Shown here piece after piece: positions 47,810 to 60,624 of a stretch of DNA of 64,000 bases (positions are counted from its first letter, which is position 1; the number at the start of each line of letters is the position of its first letter). Below the pieces are notes generated by a model. The model had not been told where the DNA came from and made no database searches. It saw only the letters and a list, made by a program, of their open reading frames with translations. Made by a program: the position numbers and the translations under genes. The DNA comes from Chlorophyllum brunneum (taxonomy: Eukaryota > Basidiomycota > Agaricomycetes > Agaricales > Agaricaceae): assembly GCA_963576785.1 (NCBI GenBank), contig OY756142.1, positions 2,666,001 through 2,730,000 on the forward strand, given 5' to 3'.

Positions 47810-50114
47810 ATGGCTGCTAGACAACTCAAAGAGTTTAGTCGCGACGAAGTTGCGAAGGTGAGTAGCGATTCATCAGCCTGCAATCCAGAACTCATGATAT
47901 GAAACGGTAGCACAATAGGGAGGGTGACCTTGTACGCGTCTAAGAAGCATGTCTTCATGCATCTGTATTTACCTAGTGGATAGTGGCTTGTTATCGATGC
48001 CAAGGTTTACGATGTATCAATGTTCGCGGATCTTCATCCAGGTGGTGCAAACGTGCTATTCGCTGAGTCCATTGGTGAGTTGTTCTACGGCCTCCCCTGG
48101 CAAAGTAGCTCACGCAATATGATCAGCCGGAAGAGACGCAACACAAACATTCTTTGGTCTACACCGGCATGAAATTCTTTTGAAGCCCCAGTACAAACGC
48201 CTTCAGATTGGTACTATACATGGTGAAGAAGAGAATCTTAAACCACCAACCCCAGGACAGCTCAGCCAAGTGCCTTACGCTGAACCCACTTGGCTTAGCA
48301 AAGGCTACCATAGTCCGTATTACACCGAAAATCATCACAAATTTCAAAAGGCTGTACGCGAGTTCTTTGAAACCATTGTCGGCCCAGAAGCCGCGAGGGC
48401 TGAGGAAACCGGAAAGAAGATCTCGCAGGAGGTTGTTGACAAATTGGCGTATGTGCTACCTTTTCTTTTCAGGAGTATAATTGGGGCTGACAGCTTTACA
48501 GCGAGACCAATATCCTCGCAATGCGTCTCGGTCCTGGTAAACACCTCCAAGGTCGTGTCCTGATGGGTGGAATCGTGAGGCCAGAAGATTTTGATTACTT
48601 TTATGAGGTATGGTGCGTTTGCTTCTACTGTCGGTACCTACTTGATGTGTGATCATAGGCCATCATACACAATGAGCTCGCCCGCGTGTGCAGCCGATCG
48701 GTTGTAGACGGCATGCTTGCTGGCCTCGTTATTGGTCTGCCCCCTGTGTTGAATTATGGATCTAAGGAAATTTCCGATCGCGTCGTTCCCGAGGTATTCC
48801 CTGCCTTCAAATTCGAAGGCCTGAAATTCCTAATCACCTATGAGTAGACACTTGCAGGGAAGAAATATGTCGCACTTGCCATTACTGAGGCCTTCGCTGG
48901 TAGTGACGTTAGCGGTCTCCAAACAACCGCAGTCAAGGATGGTGACTATTGGGTTGTTACCGGAACGAAGAAGTATGGAATTTTGCTCGTCGAATTTCCC
49001 CATACTCATAAGCGACCATAGGTGGATCACAAATGGCACTTTTGCCGACTATTTCACCACCGGCTGCAAAACGGATGTACGTGTCTAGTCACTCAATTTG
49101 TTGATTTATCCCAATGGCTATACAAGACTGGCTTCACTGTGATGTTGATTCCGCGTGGCCCTGGAGTCTCCACGAAACCCATCAAGACTGCATATTCATC
49201 TGCTGCAGGAACAGCATACGTCACATTCGATAAAGTCCGGGTACCGGTCGCCAACACCCTCGGCCCTATTGGCAAGGGGATGTCAGTAATTCTAAGCAAT
49301 TTCAATCACGAGCGTTGGATGGTCTGCGCAACTTCCATCTCTGCACAGCGGCAGATTGTCGAGGAGTGCTTGAAGTAAGTGCGATTAACCATATAGCAAC
49401 TTACTCCAACTTTGTCAAGATGGACGACACAGCGTGTTGTCTTTGGCAAACCATTGACTAGCCAAGCAGTCATTCGTGCCAAGCTTGCGAATATGATCTC
49501 TCGCGTCGAAGCCTGTCAGAATTGGTTTGAATCAGTGACGTATCAAATGAACAACGTATATTTAACTTCTTGATACCTTTGAGGAATGCATTACTGAATC
49601 AGTCCGTAGATGACATATAATCAAATGTCTGCCCAACTCGCCGGGCCCATTGGTTTGCTAAAACAGTATGTTTTGTAATGCCAGAAATTTCTATTGGTGG
49701 TATGTTAACGTTCCATAGGTTCGTGTCAAGGACTGCCCGTGAGACTGCTGAAGGTAAATCCGAACAGCTCATTGCATATCACGTACTTAGACTCATACCA
49801 TTCCCTCACCACAGATGCCGTGCAAGTTTTTGGTGGTCGTGGATTAACAGTTACTGGTATGGGTAGATTGATAGAAAACGTCAGTGTGCTACGCCCCCCT
49901 CTATCCAATACCCCGGTTGATCGTGAACTGAACAAAAACCCTCTAGTACCATCGGAGCTCCGGTTTTGACGCTAGTGAGTATCGCCGCATGTCACTAGGC
50001 AGCGTCAGCTAATTCTGGCACTTCTTTACAGTTCTCGCTGGGGCAGAAGACGTACTGGGTGATCTGGGCGTTCGTCAAGCTCTTAAGAAAATGCCTCGCG
50101 ATGCCCGTCTTTGA
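47810..50114 (+). CDS. Cytochrome b5 domain fused to acyl-CoA dehydrogenase
   Basis: A multi-exon gene starting MAARQLKEFSRDEVAKH. Residues about 5-80 form a cytochrome b5 domain, with heme-ligand motif FADLHPGGANVLFAES and the second His region GLHRHEIL. After a linker comes a complete acyl-CoA dehydrogenase: EFFETIVGPEAARAEETGKK, VVDGMLAGLVIGLPPVLNYG, the flavin-site AITEAFAGSDVSGLQTTAV, WITNGTFADYFTTGCKTD, FNHERWMVCATSISAQRQ and the C-terminal AVQVFGGRGLTVTGMGRLIE. It ends VLGDLGVRQALKKMPRDARL. Such fusions are known in fungi and are thought to pass electrons between flavin and heme, but the substrate is not established from sequence. Two odd points: a 21-nt exon at 47911-47931, and a late exon that reads YHRSSGFDA after skipping an in-frame read-through version. 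It converges on the next gene with 141 bp between stops. Confidence 0.9.
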
Positions 50115-50255
50115 ACGACTTGTACATCTCTGCCAGACATTTAGGGAACAAATGTCTCTCGCTTGGATAGTTCGTCATAGTCGTAGTATACAGCTACAAA
50201 TCCTTTTTAACACATCGGAGCCAAGGAAATCCGCCCTGGGAAGGATGGCACGTAC

Positions 50256-51061
50256 TTATACCATGAAGTAGATAAATCCAACAAAAATAAGAGAAGCTGA
50301 CAAGTGTGAGAAGTGAGGAGTTAAGAAGCGATCTGGTCTGGCACTAGAAGGCGTCGTGCTGGTCTGTGATGCTGGTGGAGTGAGTGAGGTGCCCAGTGGA
50401 GTAGTGATTGTCAATTGACTGGAGGCAGTGGTCAGGGGTGGAGGAGGGAGATTGGGAGGGGCAGAGGAAGTGACCGAAATGGTGCTTTGAGGTAACGAAG
50501 ATCCACCCGCAGTACCACCGGGTCGAACGGAGGACAGAGATGGCAGGGGATGATTGGGGTCAATTCCCGGAAGAGTGAGCTTGGGTACACTGAACCCCCT
50601 AGCAGTACAGGCTTCGATGAGCTCTGTTCTCACTTTAGTATCAAAACGGGTATAAATGAAGGCTAAATATAACACACCATCGAGTACCATCTGTGCGGGA
50701 GTATAATCTGTGATATTCAAAGTCCCACCAACACACTTCAGGCAGTTGAAGTATCCCGTCACAAAGCTTGCTTTGCAACAATCTGTGGGCGAACAAGGCT
50801 GGGTGAAGTACCTTCATCAACAATGATACCAGTCTGGTCATTTGCAGCCACTCTTACCTGGGCTACCTGAGTATTGACAGGATCACAATCGGGTTTGCAT
50901 GCCGCCGGGACATTTGGGATCTGGCTTTGCCGAGCTGACAAACGGCCGGGAGTAGCTCTGGCCATCGCATGGTGTGGCTGCGTGAGACCCAAAAGTAAGT
51001 CCGCAGCAGTGAACTGGGTAAGTCCCAAGAGTGAGATAAGGAGTCCGGCGAGCATCTCCAA
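50256..51061 (-). CDS. Small Cys-rich secreted protein, probably GPI-anchored
   Basis: Predicted 252 aa in two exons (51061-50830 and 50782-50256). The N-terminus MEMLAGLLISLLGLTQFTAA is a strong signal peptide. A Cys-rich mature segment follows with CKPDCDPVNT, DCCKASFVTGYFNCLKCVGG and EACTARGFSVP. The second half is Ser/Thr/Pro-rich, as in glycosylated cell-wall proteins. The last residues (LSASLIFVGFIYFMV) form a hydrophobic tail fitting a GPI-attachment signal. This layout is common among Agaricomycete cell-surface proteins without known function. The splice I chose (donor GTATCA) is the one that keeps the Cys pairs in frame. The gene is divergent from TAD2 (299 bp between starts). Confidence 0.78.
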
Positions 51062-51360
51062 CGGTCGAATCTAGGGAGGAAACCCAATGTGTGGTATGAG
51101 CGGGGATAGAAAGAGACTGACGGCGCCCACGTCTGGGAATTCCTAATCCTCAGGGCAGGTCGAAGAAGCTTCGAAAGAGCGTTCACCGTGTCCAAAGTAT
51201 GTCAGATCAACTCCAGCCTCATGTGGTCCCGTTGATATAATGATGGACCTACAAGCGTCTATTCTTAGCTAATCAGTCTAGGGTTATGGTTTGATCATCT
51301 CCCTACAATGTTGACTTGGCTCCTGTAGCCCGCAAGGTATACAGCAGTACAAACTGTTTG
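51062..51360. promoter_or_regulatory. Bidirectional promoter region, secreted protein / TAD2
   Basis: 299 bp between divergent start codons. It includes a TAGGGTTATGG sequence near 51285, only a weak partial match to the telomere-like tract found upstream of ICP55. No clear TATA box was seen. Confidence 0.5.
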
Positions 51361-52283
<923 letters not shown>

Positions 52284-52651
52284 CCCGAACGAGACGGAAT
52301 CCAAGGTGGTTTCCGGATACCCCACCCGAGTCAGAGGGACAAAAGGCGAACTACCATCTCAGTCTTGTTTCGCAGATAAATACTACGCAGTAGGGTTCCT
52401 AAACTCCGGAAAAATTAGCTGAACTAATCGCAAAGCGAAGACGCACAAGGTCGAGCGTCCCGAAGAGGCATCTTGAAGCATCCAGCCGTTTCCAAGCAGA
52501 ACAACGCTGATTAATCAAGGGCAACGGTAAAATAATTACATGATCTCGGCCATTATATACTGGGGTATCCCACCATAAGCCTCTCCACCCGGAACCCAGA
52601 ACATAGAAAAGTCGACGGAAGAAAGTCCCTGCGGACACCCTACGGATGGTT
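52284..52651. other. Convergent intergenic region, TAD2 / prolyl oligopeptidase
   Basis: 368 bp between the stops of two convergent genes, expected to hold both 3' UTRs. No further gene was recognised. Confidence 0.6.
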
Positions 52652-55600
52652 CTACTCGCGTTTCCAGCCGAGTTCCATAGACTGGGCAACGAAGCCCCAT
52701 TTATCAGCGGCTTCCTGAATTCTGAAGAAAAATCGGTAAAGAAAAGCTGCCGGAGAAAGCACGTGGGCGAGAAGAAAAAACCCTACCTCTTCTCAACAGA
52801 CTTGCCAGCTCCATGGCCTGACTTCTTATCGACGCGCAACAGGAGCGGGTTGGGATTGTTGGGGTGTGTGTATTGCAATGTCGCAGCATGTTTGAACGAG
52901 TGCATAGGCACTACACGGTCGTCATCTGTGAGAATATTCGAAGCTCAGAGTTCCCAGTCGAGAAGCTAAGGAAAGAGAAAAACGTACGATCAGCTGTCAG
53001 GAGAATAAAGGGAGGTAATACACGGTCGGGAATATTGTGAAGCGGGGATATGGGGTAAATGAAGTCGAAGTCATTGGGGTCATCTGGGTCTCCGTAATCG
53101 CTGGTCCAGGCTTTTCCTAGGGAGTGCAGAACTCAGTACATCGCTATTTTCGCACTCCGAGCCTTCGATTCTTACCGATGGTGAATTTATGGAACTGAAA
53201 GTGAAATATTCATGGACGCAACGTGCTCTGCATGAACTCGGGCGTACCTTCAACATATCGAGAACGCCTACTTCTGCCACTACAGCACCGAACGTACCCT
53301 CGGGTGCATGATTAACACAAGCAGCAACGAGAAGACCTGTAGGTCAATCATGCGATATTTTCTGTGAGTCCTGGCAGGAGCAAACGGAGAAAGCCCGTTA
53401 CCTCCGTTGGAGCCCCCATTGATGGCGACCTTCCCTGGGCCCACGTATTTGTTCTTGACGAGATATTCACTAAGCGTGCCTTGGTCAGCGATGGTCAGAG
53501 TGAAATATTGTGTTCCTACGTGGCAGCGACGAAGTCATCAAAGCAATTTTTCTAATGATGAAACACGGTGTAAGTTATAGAATGCGCGGGGGATCCCGAA
53601 ATACATACTTTGTTCTTCAGGCAACCCCCTAAGTGCCAGTCCTCGCCGAATTCGTTGCCGCCACGGATGTTCGGGACAGCAATCACACCGCCATAGATTT
53701 GGATGAACGTAAGGAACATAGGGCTAAAGAAGGGATCGATGGAAATACTGAAGCCTCCATACCCTGGTTGCATGATAAATGGAACGCAGACAACACCAAA
53801 AAAGTGTGTTCTCACCATATTGGATACCAGGGGCCGTACCGTCAAATGGCGTAGACTTGTGTCGAACAATAAACATTGGAATTTGAGTACCATCCCTGCT
53901 AGGATACCAGACCTGATGCCAGTCAGGGGTAATAGGCATAATAAATGGACCCAGGACGTACTTGACGGGTCTCGAAGTCATCCGGGTTGAGGCCCTTGAC
54001 CTTAGTTTGGCGGAATGGAGTGATGCGCTGACCTTCGGGTTTACAAAAGTCGTAGTATGCAATAGTTCCAGGAGTATTGAAGCCGCTCATTGTGATAAAG
54101 AGCCAGGAGTGGGTGTCTCTACAATGAGCAGTCATAGAACCCACGAAGTCCGGGAATAAACACTCGAGTTGTGTACCGCTGTTGTCATAGACGTAGAGCT
54201 TGCCTTTGACCTGGTACGAGCTTGTGAGTAAAGAGGGATGAAAGGTATGTTTAAAGGGGGTACGTTGTGTTTATATTGGACGACAAAGCGATCCTTGTTG
54301 ACCCGATGGACGTCGCAAAGAAGGGCATCCCCCCGTTCCGGGATCACAACTGTGGGTACAATCTCGTCCGCGGACATGTCGACTGAAATGAGTTTGTACT
54401 GCGAAGCGTTCTCGTTGGTGTGGAAAAAGAAAATCGGCCCGTCATTGGTGACACTAGGATAACCAATGCGATGAAAGGGTGTGCGCCGATCAACGAGAAA
54501 GAATCCTACTATGTATATTCAGCCTCGAAGGAATCGAATAGCTTCTGCCATTGAATGGATTCCCCTAGGATTGTCTTCTTGAGATCGGCAATCCAGATCA
54601 AGTTTTTCTGGAAAATAATGAGATCGTCGTCGTGCGAATAGAGAAGAGGAGAACCCACCCGCGAAGTGTCCTTGGAGGTGTATAAAATCAGGTACTTCTC
54701 GTCCTCGGTCACACTCATCCCAAACATCCACGTTGGGTGATCCCCGTCCTTGTGAACGAGAATATCCTCCGCTAAGTGTACACGGGATGACGTTGATTTG
54801 ATATTCAAGAAGATCTCGACTTACATTGATCCGTTCCGACGCGGTGATAGTAAATCATGGCATTCTCGTCTGCCGAAGTCTTGATACCATTAGCCAAATC
54901 TTTTTTGGCGTCAGGGAAGCGCTACGGTCCAGATCATTAATTGAAGTATGTATTGAGTAGAGGGGTATTTTTACCTGATAGAAAAAACCTTTGGAATCGG
55001 GTGTCCACGAGACACTGGAGAACTTCACGCGCTTGATTTCATCTGGAAGCCTTCCAGTATCGTTCTTTTTGTTCAGGGGCGCATCTGTGGGCCGGACGTA
55101 TAGAGTAGATTCATCGCTTCCCTTGGGGACTGTGTCAGGCACTTGCAAAAGGGCTGTGGCTCAGAAGATAGGGCTTACAGATTGTGAAAGACCGTATGCA
55201 AGGAGTTTTCCAGATTTGGAGAATTCAAAGTGGGTTAAAGCGACAGTGCCATCATCACTTAATAGGTTGGGCTGAAGAACTCCGATAAAGACGATGATCA
55301 AGTCTTGCGGAAGTGACGTACATCAAAGAAAACCTCGCCTGGCTCGGAGCCATCCTTGAAGTTGGGAAGTGTGTTATTCTGAGTGCGATACACAACTATA
55401 GAACCAGGATGAGAAATCAAAGGACCCGAGGGCCGAGATTATGAATACCATATTGGTGCTGTAGTCCACTGTTGAAAGACCAGTACCAACGTCCATCGTC
55501 ATGCAAAGTTGGGGCACCAAACTAGAAGAAAAACGAATTGATGCCTTGGACCCAGCGCGATGGAAAGATCTCACACCTTCGCGTAATCAACGCTCGTGCG

Positions 55601-55822
55601 GAAAGCCTCCTCGAGTCGGCTTCGATCGGGAATTTGGTCCAGAAATGCACGTGTGTAACGCTCTTGTTCAGAAGTCCATTTATCAGTTTCTTCGCTGTGT
55701 TTTTCAAGCCAGTCGTAGGGATCAGGTACGCGAACGGTTCCCCGGGTAGCACTCTGGTATGTGTCCACATGGTCAGAACGACGTGCCTGGGGATAAGAAC
55801 CAGATTTCCAATGAGTAGGCAT
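52652..55822 (-). CDS. Prolyl oligopeptidase (S9A serine peptidase)
   Basis: A multi-exon gene; the standard start at 55822 gives [20 protein letters not shown]. The N-terminal blade region has [19 protein letters not shown], and propeller segments follow. The catalytic domain carries [45 protein letters not shown], the nucleophile elbow [14 protein letters not shown] (Ser), [16 protein letters not shown] (Asp) and [13 protein letters not shown] (His). It ends MELGWKRE. The enzyme cuts short peptides after proline. In some mushrooms, specialised paralogs mature cyclic peptides, but nothing here (no precursor gene nearby) supports that role; a housekeeping enzyme is the simplest reading. The frame is open upstream, and an in-frame ATG at 55912 would add 30 residues that look like a mitochondrial presequence. 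Confidence 0.93.
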
Positions 55823-58800
55823 GGCGGATGTGGTGGATGAACGTGAAAAGATGTTGACTACGCGTCTTGCAACTGGGAGAGGATTGAAAATCAACCTGTG
55901 AAGACCTGGCATGTTGTGGTTAGAACCTGGGCTATTTAAGGGCTTCGCTGGCATGGAAAAATCCAAAGCGTCTCCTCCCTTCTGATTCCCATTGTCCACA
56001 ATGCCCGCTTAGCTTTCTTTTCATCTCCGACTCTCCTCGTCACTCCCTGTCTTGGCCACAGATCCCCCGAGGACTTCCGCCGATCTACGACGCCTGGCCC
56101 ACAAACTCAAGAGTCAATGCTGCTCTGTATGAATCTGGCTTATCCTGAGCGATCTCTTGCCTGCGATCAAGTTTTCCGTCTATAATGAAACGTCAATGGG
56201 CTTTCCCTCACTTCCAATTCAAGTTTATCGGCGCCAAACAGTCGGCAACGGCAATGCTTCCAAGCCGCTTCTTACACATTCATGTCGGCAGGCTTTATCT
56301 GCCTCAGAGACCCCTTGTTACTTCTCAATCACTCCAGTCCTGGAGAAACGTTGTACACTCTAGTGATAATCCATGTGCCGGTTCTGAAGGGCCAACGCGG
56401 GCGCCGTTACTACTCTTGGATAAATGATACCAGAGGAACGGATGCAATAAACGGCTTTGCTTCAGCGTGTTGCTAACGTACGAACTGCCTCAGCACTCAG
56501 CATAGAAGAACGAAAAGCCTGTCCGTACAACGAGGATATTCGAGGGCACCTGTATACACGGAGAGATTTGGGCCGCCCAGGAAGTTTCAAGGTGTGTGGC
56601 CTCCCCCATTGAATATTGAATCCGAATCTTGATACACGGGTTGATTAACGATTGGTTGTTGCATGATAATGCCTAGCTGTGTAGTTTCGATTGTCCACTT
56701 TACGAGTGGCACAGAGCACCCTAGTATTCACGTGGTAAACTCATTTCCAATCTCAGGTTGTTCGCTTGGCTACAAAGCGAGTTGGCTGGAACCAGAGAGA
56801 GGCGGGTAACGCGGGCCAACTCGAGTACTCAAAAGGGAAAACTCCCAACTTTTGTCAGCCTACCCTCGACCCAGTTCAGGAGGTGGTGCTCACGTCAAGC
56901 GACTTATGGCACAGATTCAGCTCATTCATCTGTGCCAAATAACGAAGAATCAAGTTTCAGGGCGTTGGTGGCATCCGAACACGGTATCCACGGTCCATAC
57001 TTGCACCACTTCGGGCGGTAATGCCTTTCGTGCAATCTCTAAAATTACTAGCACGCATCCTTGACGTGATCAGTCGATCAGGGTTGGCTAAATGAGATAT
57101 ATCCTAAAGTCTTATTGGAGCATTCGCTGCGGCGCCTACTTTAGGCGAGCTCGAGGCAAGTTCCGCCTGCCACATCTCAATGTCCAGGGCTCCGGTTGAT
57201 CCGCACCCCCACCTTTGTGTTGATACCTAAAAGTGTGCTATAATTGCTCTGGACCAGTCTCACTTGTGCCAACGAAGGTGTAAAATGATACTCGCCAGTA
57301 GATGCAGGTAGTAAATGATTTCGGGTTCATGCCTCCTGAAAAGGGTCAGAGTCAAAACATATATGGCACGGACGCGCCAGTGGGTGGGTCGCGGTGGTGG
57401 AATAGTCCTTTGCAAAGTAGATAGGTCTATTGATGCTGATTCCTATGCTAGTATTGACAACCCCATTGAGCCAATGCATCCGCCATACTGCACTGAGCAG
57501 ACCACCTGCTCAGTGCAATATGGGATCTCGGAGTAGAGCAGAGTTTCCGTCTGGGAAAGTTCACAATTATATTACCTCCACTTTCTCTGACGGGATACAA
57601 TGCGCGAATGAGTTATCTCACAGAAGAGCGCGAGAAATGCCAATGCCGTGTTGTCGTAATTGCCTCCGCGCTTGTGAACATTAAGCATTCATCGAACCTT
57701 GATCTCGCCAAAATTTAAAATTGTCAGAGTAACATGGAGAAGGTTGGGGAAATCAAGGTAGGTGAGGGAAAATCAAGATAGGCTGGATTCTATACAAACA
57801 CAACAGTGCCTAATCTCGTGGAAGTGGGCATATGCTCTTCGGTGGAAAGGCCCGAAATTGAGCGAAAGAGGCAGTGGACTTTTTTGGGGGCAGCCCAGAT
57901 AGGGGAAAGATGTAGGTTGCCCCTCGATAACAAGGAACTTTCGGGTAGGGACCGGATGGGATGGAGATATAGCAGGTCATGGGATATATGATTGGAATAT
58001 CGTCGGCGATTGGTGGATGAGTTACAGCAACACCAAAACTGTCAGGACCTCTGGGCACAGCTATATAAATTACATGACACCCATCCAACGATCTCGAGAG
58101 TGATTAGGCGTTTCGGTGTGTCGAGACACTACCCTCACTCAAGGCTATCGCAACTGAGGGGATTGAATTTTATTACTACCAGTAATCACACACAGAACGC
58201 CAGCTGCGTTAAACTCGTTTAGTTTAGTGGTCTAATTTTATTTCAAACACTTTATACCAAAGCCCAGAAAAATAGGAATGGCGGGCCGCCTGAAAGTACT
58301 TATCGGAACCAATTCCATCGTCTCTATCTCAAGAGCGGGTGGCCGTCTCCAGTGCACATACACATGTTCTCACCTGTGCCCATATTCGAACACTATCAGA
58401 GAGAGAAGCCAGATCTTGCTTGATCCCGTGAAACCTGAGAAGCTCTTCCTTTCTTGCAACCCAACCGGAATCCGGGGAATGGCGTGGTTGCTTGAGGAAT
58501 CAGTATGTTTTCGGTATCATAGTTCATAGCACGCGTTTCTATGTCATAGTGGCTTCCCGCAATCTCGATGGGTTTAGACATTGGAATTCCTCCGCAGATC
58601 AAGTTTCCCAAGTCGGTGCCGACCAAGTTCGTCGGTCCCTTTATGCGCGGCAGAAAAATGGCAATTGCGTGGGACAGAGTGTTTTCAATTGGGCGTGGGG
58701 TAGAGCACACGTCAACTACTTCAGGAGAAGGATTACGACGGTCAACTGGGGCCAGGACTATATCAAGCTGAATACACGCTTCTCTTGACGGATCAGGTTC

Positions 58801-59305
58801 GACCTGAAATGAATGTGGCCATGAATTCTGTGGTAGTGAAGTGCATATGAAGTAGTCGACGGGATAGTTATCGCTTCAGTTTGCATTTCTGGGAGATAAG
58901 ATATCCCGAGAGATGAGGGATGCCACCCGCGCGTGTCGGGAAGGTGCGCTCTGGTGTAATGTTTCTTGAGGGCGCCACCTTGACCCAAATGACCGACCTT
59001 GGCACAGAAACGAGGTGAACCGGAAAGCAGCGTGAGGTGTCTTGTTGGTGAGTGCTCAAGAAAGTGAATTTCGGAATTTTCATTCAGGTTTCTCTAGCGT
59101 GCACGTACTGCAAATGGTGGTTGTTGGCTCAGAAAAATAGAATTGCTCAGGGGCAGTTGACATATTAGATGAACACGTGACGTGGTGGGGATTTCGTCGA
59201 TGTCGGTTTGGGCTTCGACGGATCACATTCTGCACTCTCTACTACCCTCTCTACTACCTTCTCATTCAGCAACTTGGGACTGGGGTTTGTACCAGCAGTG
59301 CTGGG
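55823..59305. other. Gene-poor stretch (3.5 kb) with one hairpin
   Basis: Lies between the divergent prolyl oligopeptidase and FLX1-like genes. Short open frames occur on both strands, but none has a known motif. The notable element is an inverted repeat at 57483-57523, listed separately. Promoters of both flanking genes must be at the two ends. Confidence 0.5.
57483..57523. repeat. Near-perfect 18-bp inverted repeat, 5-nt loop
   Basis: The arms at 57483-57500 (CCATACTGCACTGAGCAG) and 57506-57523 pair over 18 bp with one mismatch. On the minus strand that mismatch is a G-U wobble, so a minus-strand RNA would form an uninterrupted stem. No T tract of the bacterial terminator type follows. It could be a small-RNA hairpin, part of a palindromic element or a protein site. 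Confidence 0.75.
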
Positions 59306-60624
59306 ATGGCAAGACAGCCATCGAGTTTCTTTGCAACCACTGCCATTGTACGTGTGCGAGACGAATAATTCCAATCGATTTTCTCACCTCATTCCCCGCC
59401 AAACGTGCGGTTTGCGGTGGATAGGACCATGCTGTCGCGGGTCTCGGAGCAGGAGTTGTGACGACTCTATGCCTTAATCCGTTGGACCTTCTCAAGGTCA
59501 AATTCCAGGTTGATACTGGAGCTCCAACAGGTGGCATAGGAAGGCAGATATTTCGTGCCCTCAGGGATATCCAGCAGCAGCAGGGTTGGAAAGGACTATA
59601 CCGTGGCATCTCACCAAATGTTGCGGGGAATGCGTCGAGTTGGGGCCTATACTTTCTCTTGTGCGTGTTAGCTTCGGCTCTTGACTAGGGATGATGTAAC
59701 ATGACATCAGTTATAATATGCTCAAGAAGCAAGCTGGGGGAGGAGACATCAACCAGTCTCTATCTGCCGCTCAATATTTAATATGCTCTGCAGAAGCGAG
59801 TTTGTGATGTCTCTTAACGACTCACCACTGAAACGCTGAAGGACTCATTCCAGGTGCGGTAACGGCCGTTATAACGAATCCGTTCTGGCTTGTAAGGGTT
59901 AGGATGTTTGCTACGACAAGGGACTCCCCCAATGCGTACCGTGGCTTATGGGGTGAGAAGGGCCTAACGAAACTTACTGTGCGTTTCCGCTCACCGCTCC
60001 CATTCAGACGGATTATCAACAATCGCACGAACTGAGGGTACTAGTGGCCTTTTTCGGGGTACAAGTCTGGCTCTCGTGGGTGTATCCAACGGGGCACTAC
60101 AGTTTATGGCATACGAGAAGATGAAAAAATGGGGTTTTGACCAGAAACGAAAACAAGCCGAGCGAGCGGGGAAGACCTATAACCAAGATCTGGAAAAATT
60201 AGTGCGATCTTTGTTATGAATACCTAACCTGACTAACCTGCTCCTCAGTCTAATCTAGCCTATTCTACGATGTCAATCTCAAGTAAAGTATTGGCTTCAA
60301 TTGCGACATATCCCTATCAAGTAGTCCGTTCACGAATACAAGTCAGTGATGCTTTCCTACCCCCAAATTCCTACTGATATGCTTTCCCTAGAACAATGCC
60401 CAAACCACGCTTTTCCCTGATATACCTACCACAATCAAACGTACATGGAAACAAGAGGGCTTTAGAGGTTTCTACCGTGGCCTTGGGACTAGTCTCGTCC
60501 GTGTCCTCCCCGGAAACTGTATAACTTTCGTGGTTTACGAAAACTTGGCATGGCTTCTTAGGACATCCGCTGCAAGACGGGATGCTAAACGAGGTGCAGA
60601 GCATCCTTCCGCTGACGACTTGTA
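59306..60624 (+). CDS. FLX1: Mitochondrial carrier, FAD/folate type (FLX1-like)
   Basis: A multi-exon gene whose short first exon (59306-59347) gives MARQPSSFFATTAI, joined to DHAVAGLGAGVVTTLCL. Three carrier repeats are visible through their signature motifs: NPLDLLKVKFQVDTGAP with GWKGLYRGISPNVAGNASSW, NPFWLVRVRMFATTRDSP with GTSGLFRGTSLALVGVSNGA, and YPYQVVRSRIQNNAQTT with GFRGFYRGLGTSLVRVLPGN. Six membrane spans are expected. ALQFMAYEKMKKWGF precedes a charged loop. The pattern fits SLC25A32/FLX1, which moves FAD or folate across the inner mitochondrial membrane; the exact substrate is inferred from similarity. It is flanked by gene-poor DNA on both sides. The start was chosen because its donor restores the frame into the first repeat. 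Confidence 0.9.

Noticed and set aside
52652..55822. Prolyl oligopeptidase as part of a cyclic-peptide toxin cluster
   Set aside because: No precursor-peptide gene or tailoring enzyme is visible nearby; neighbours are housekeeping genes, so a general peptidase is the simpler reading.
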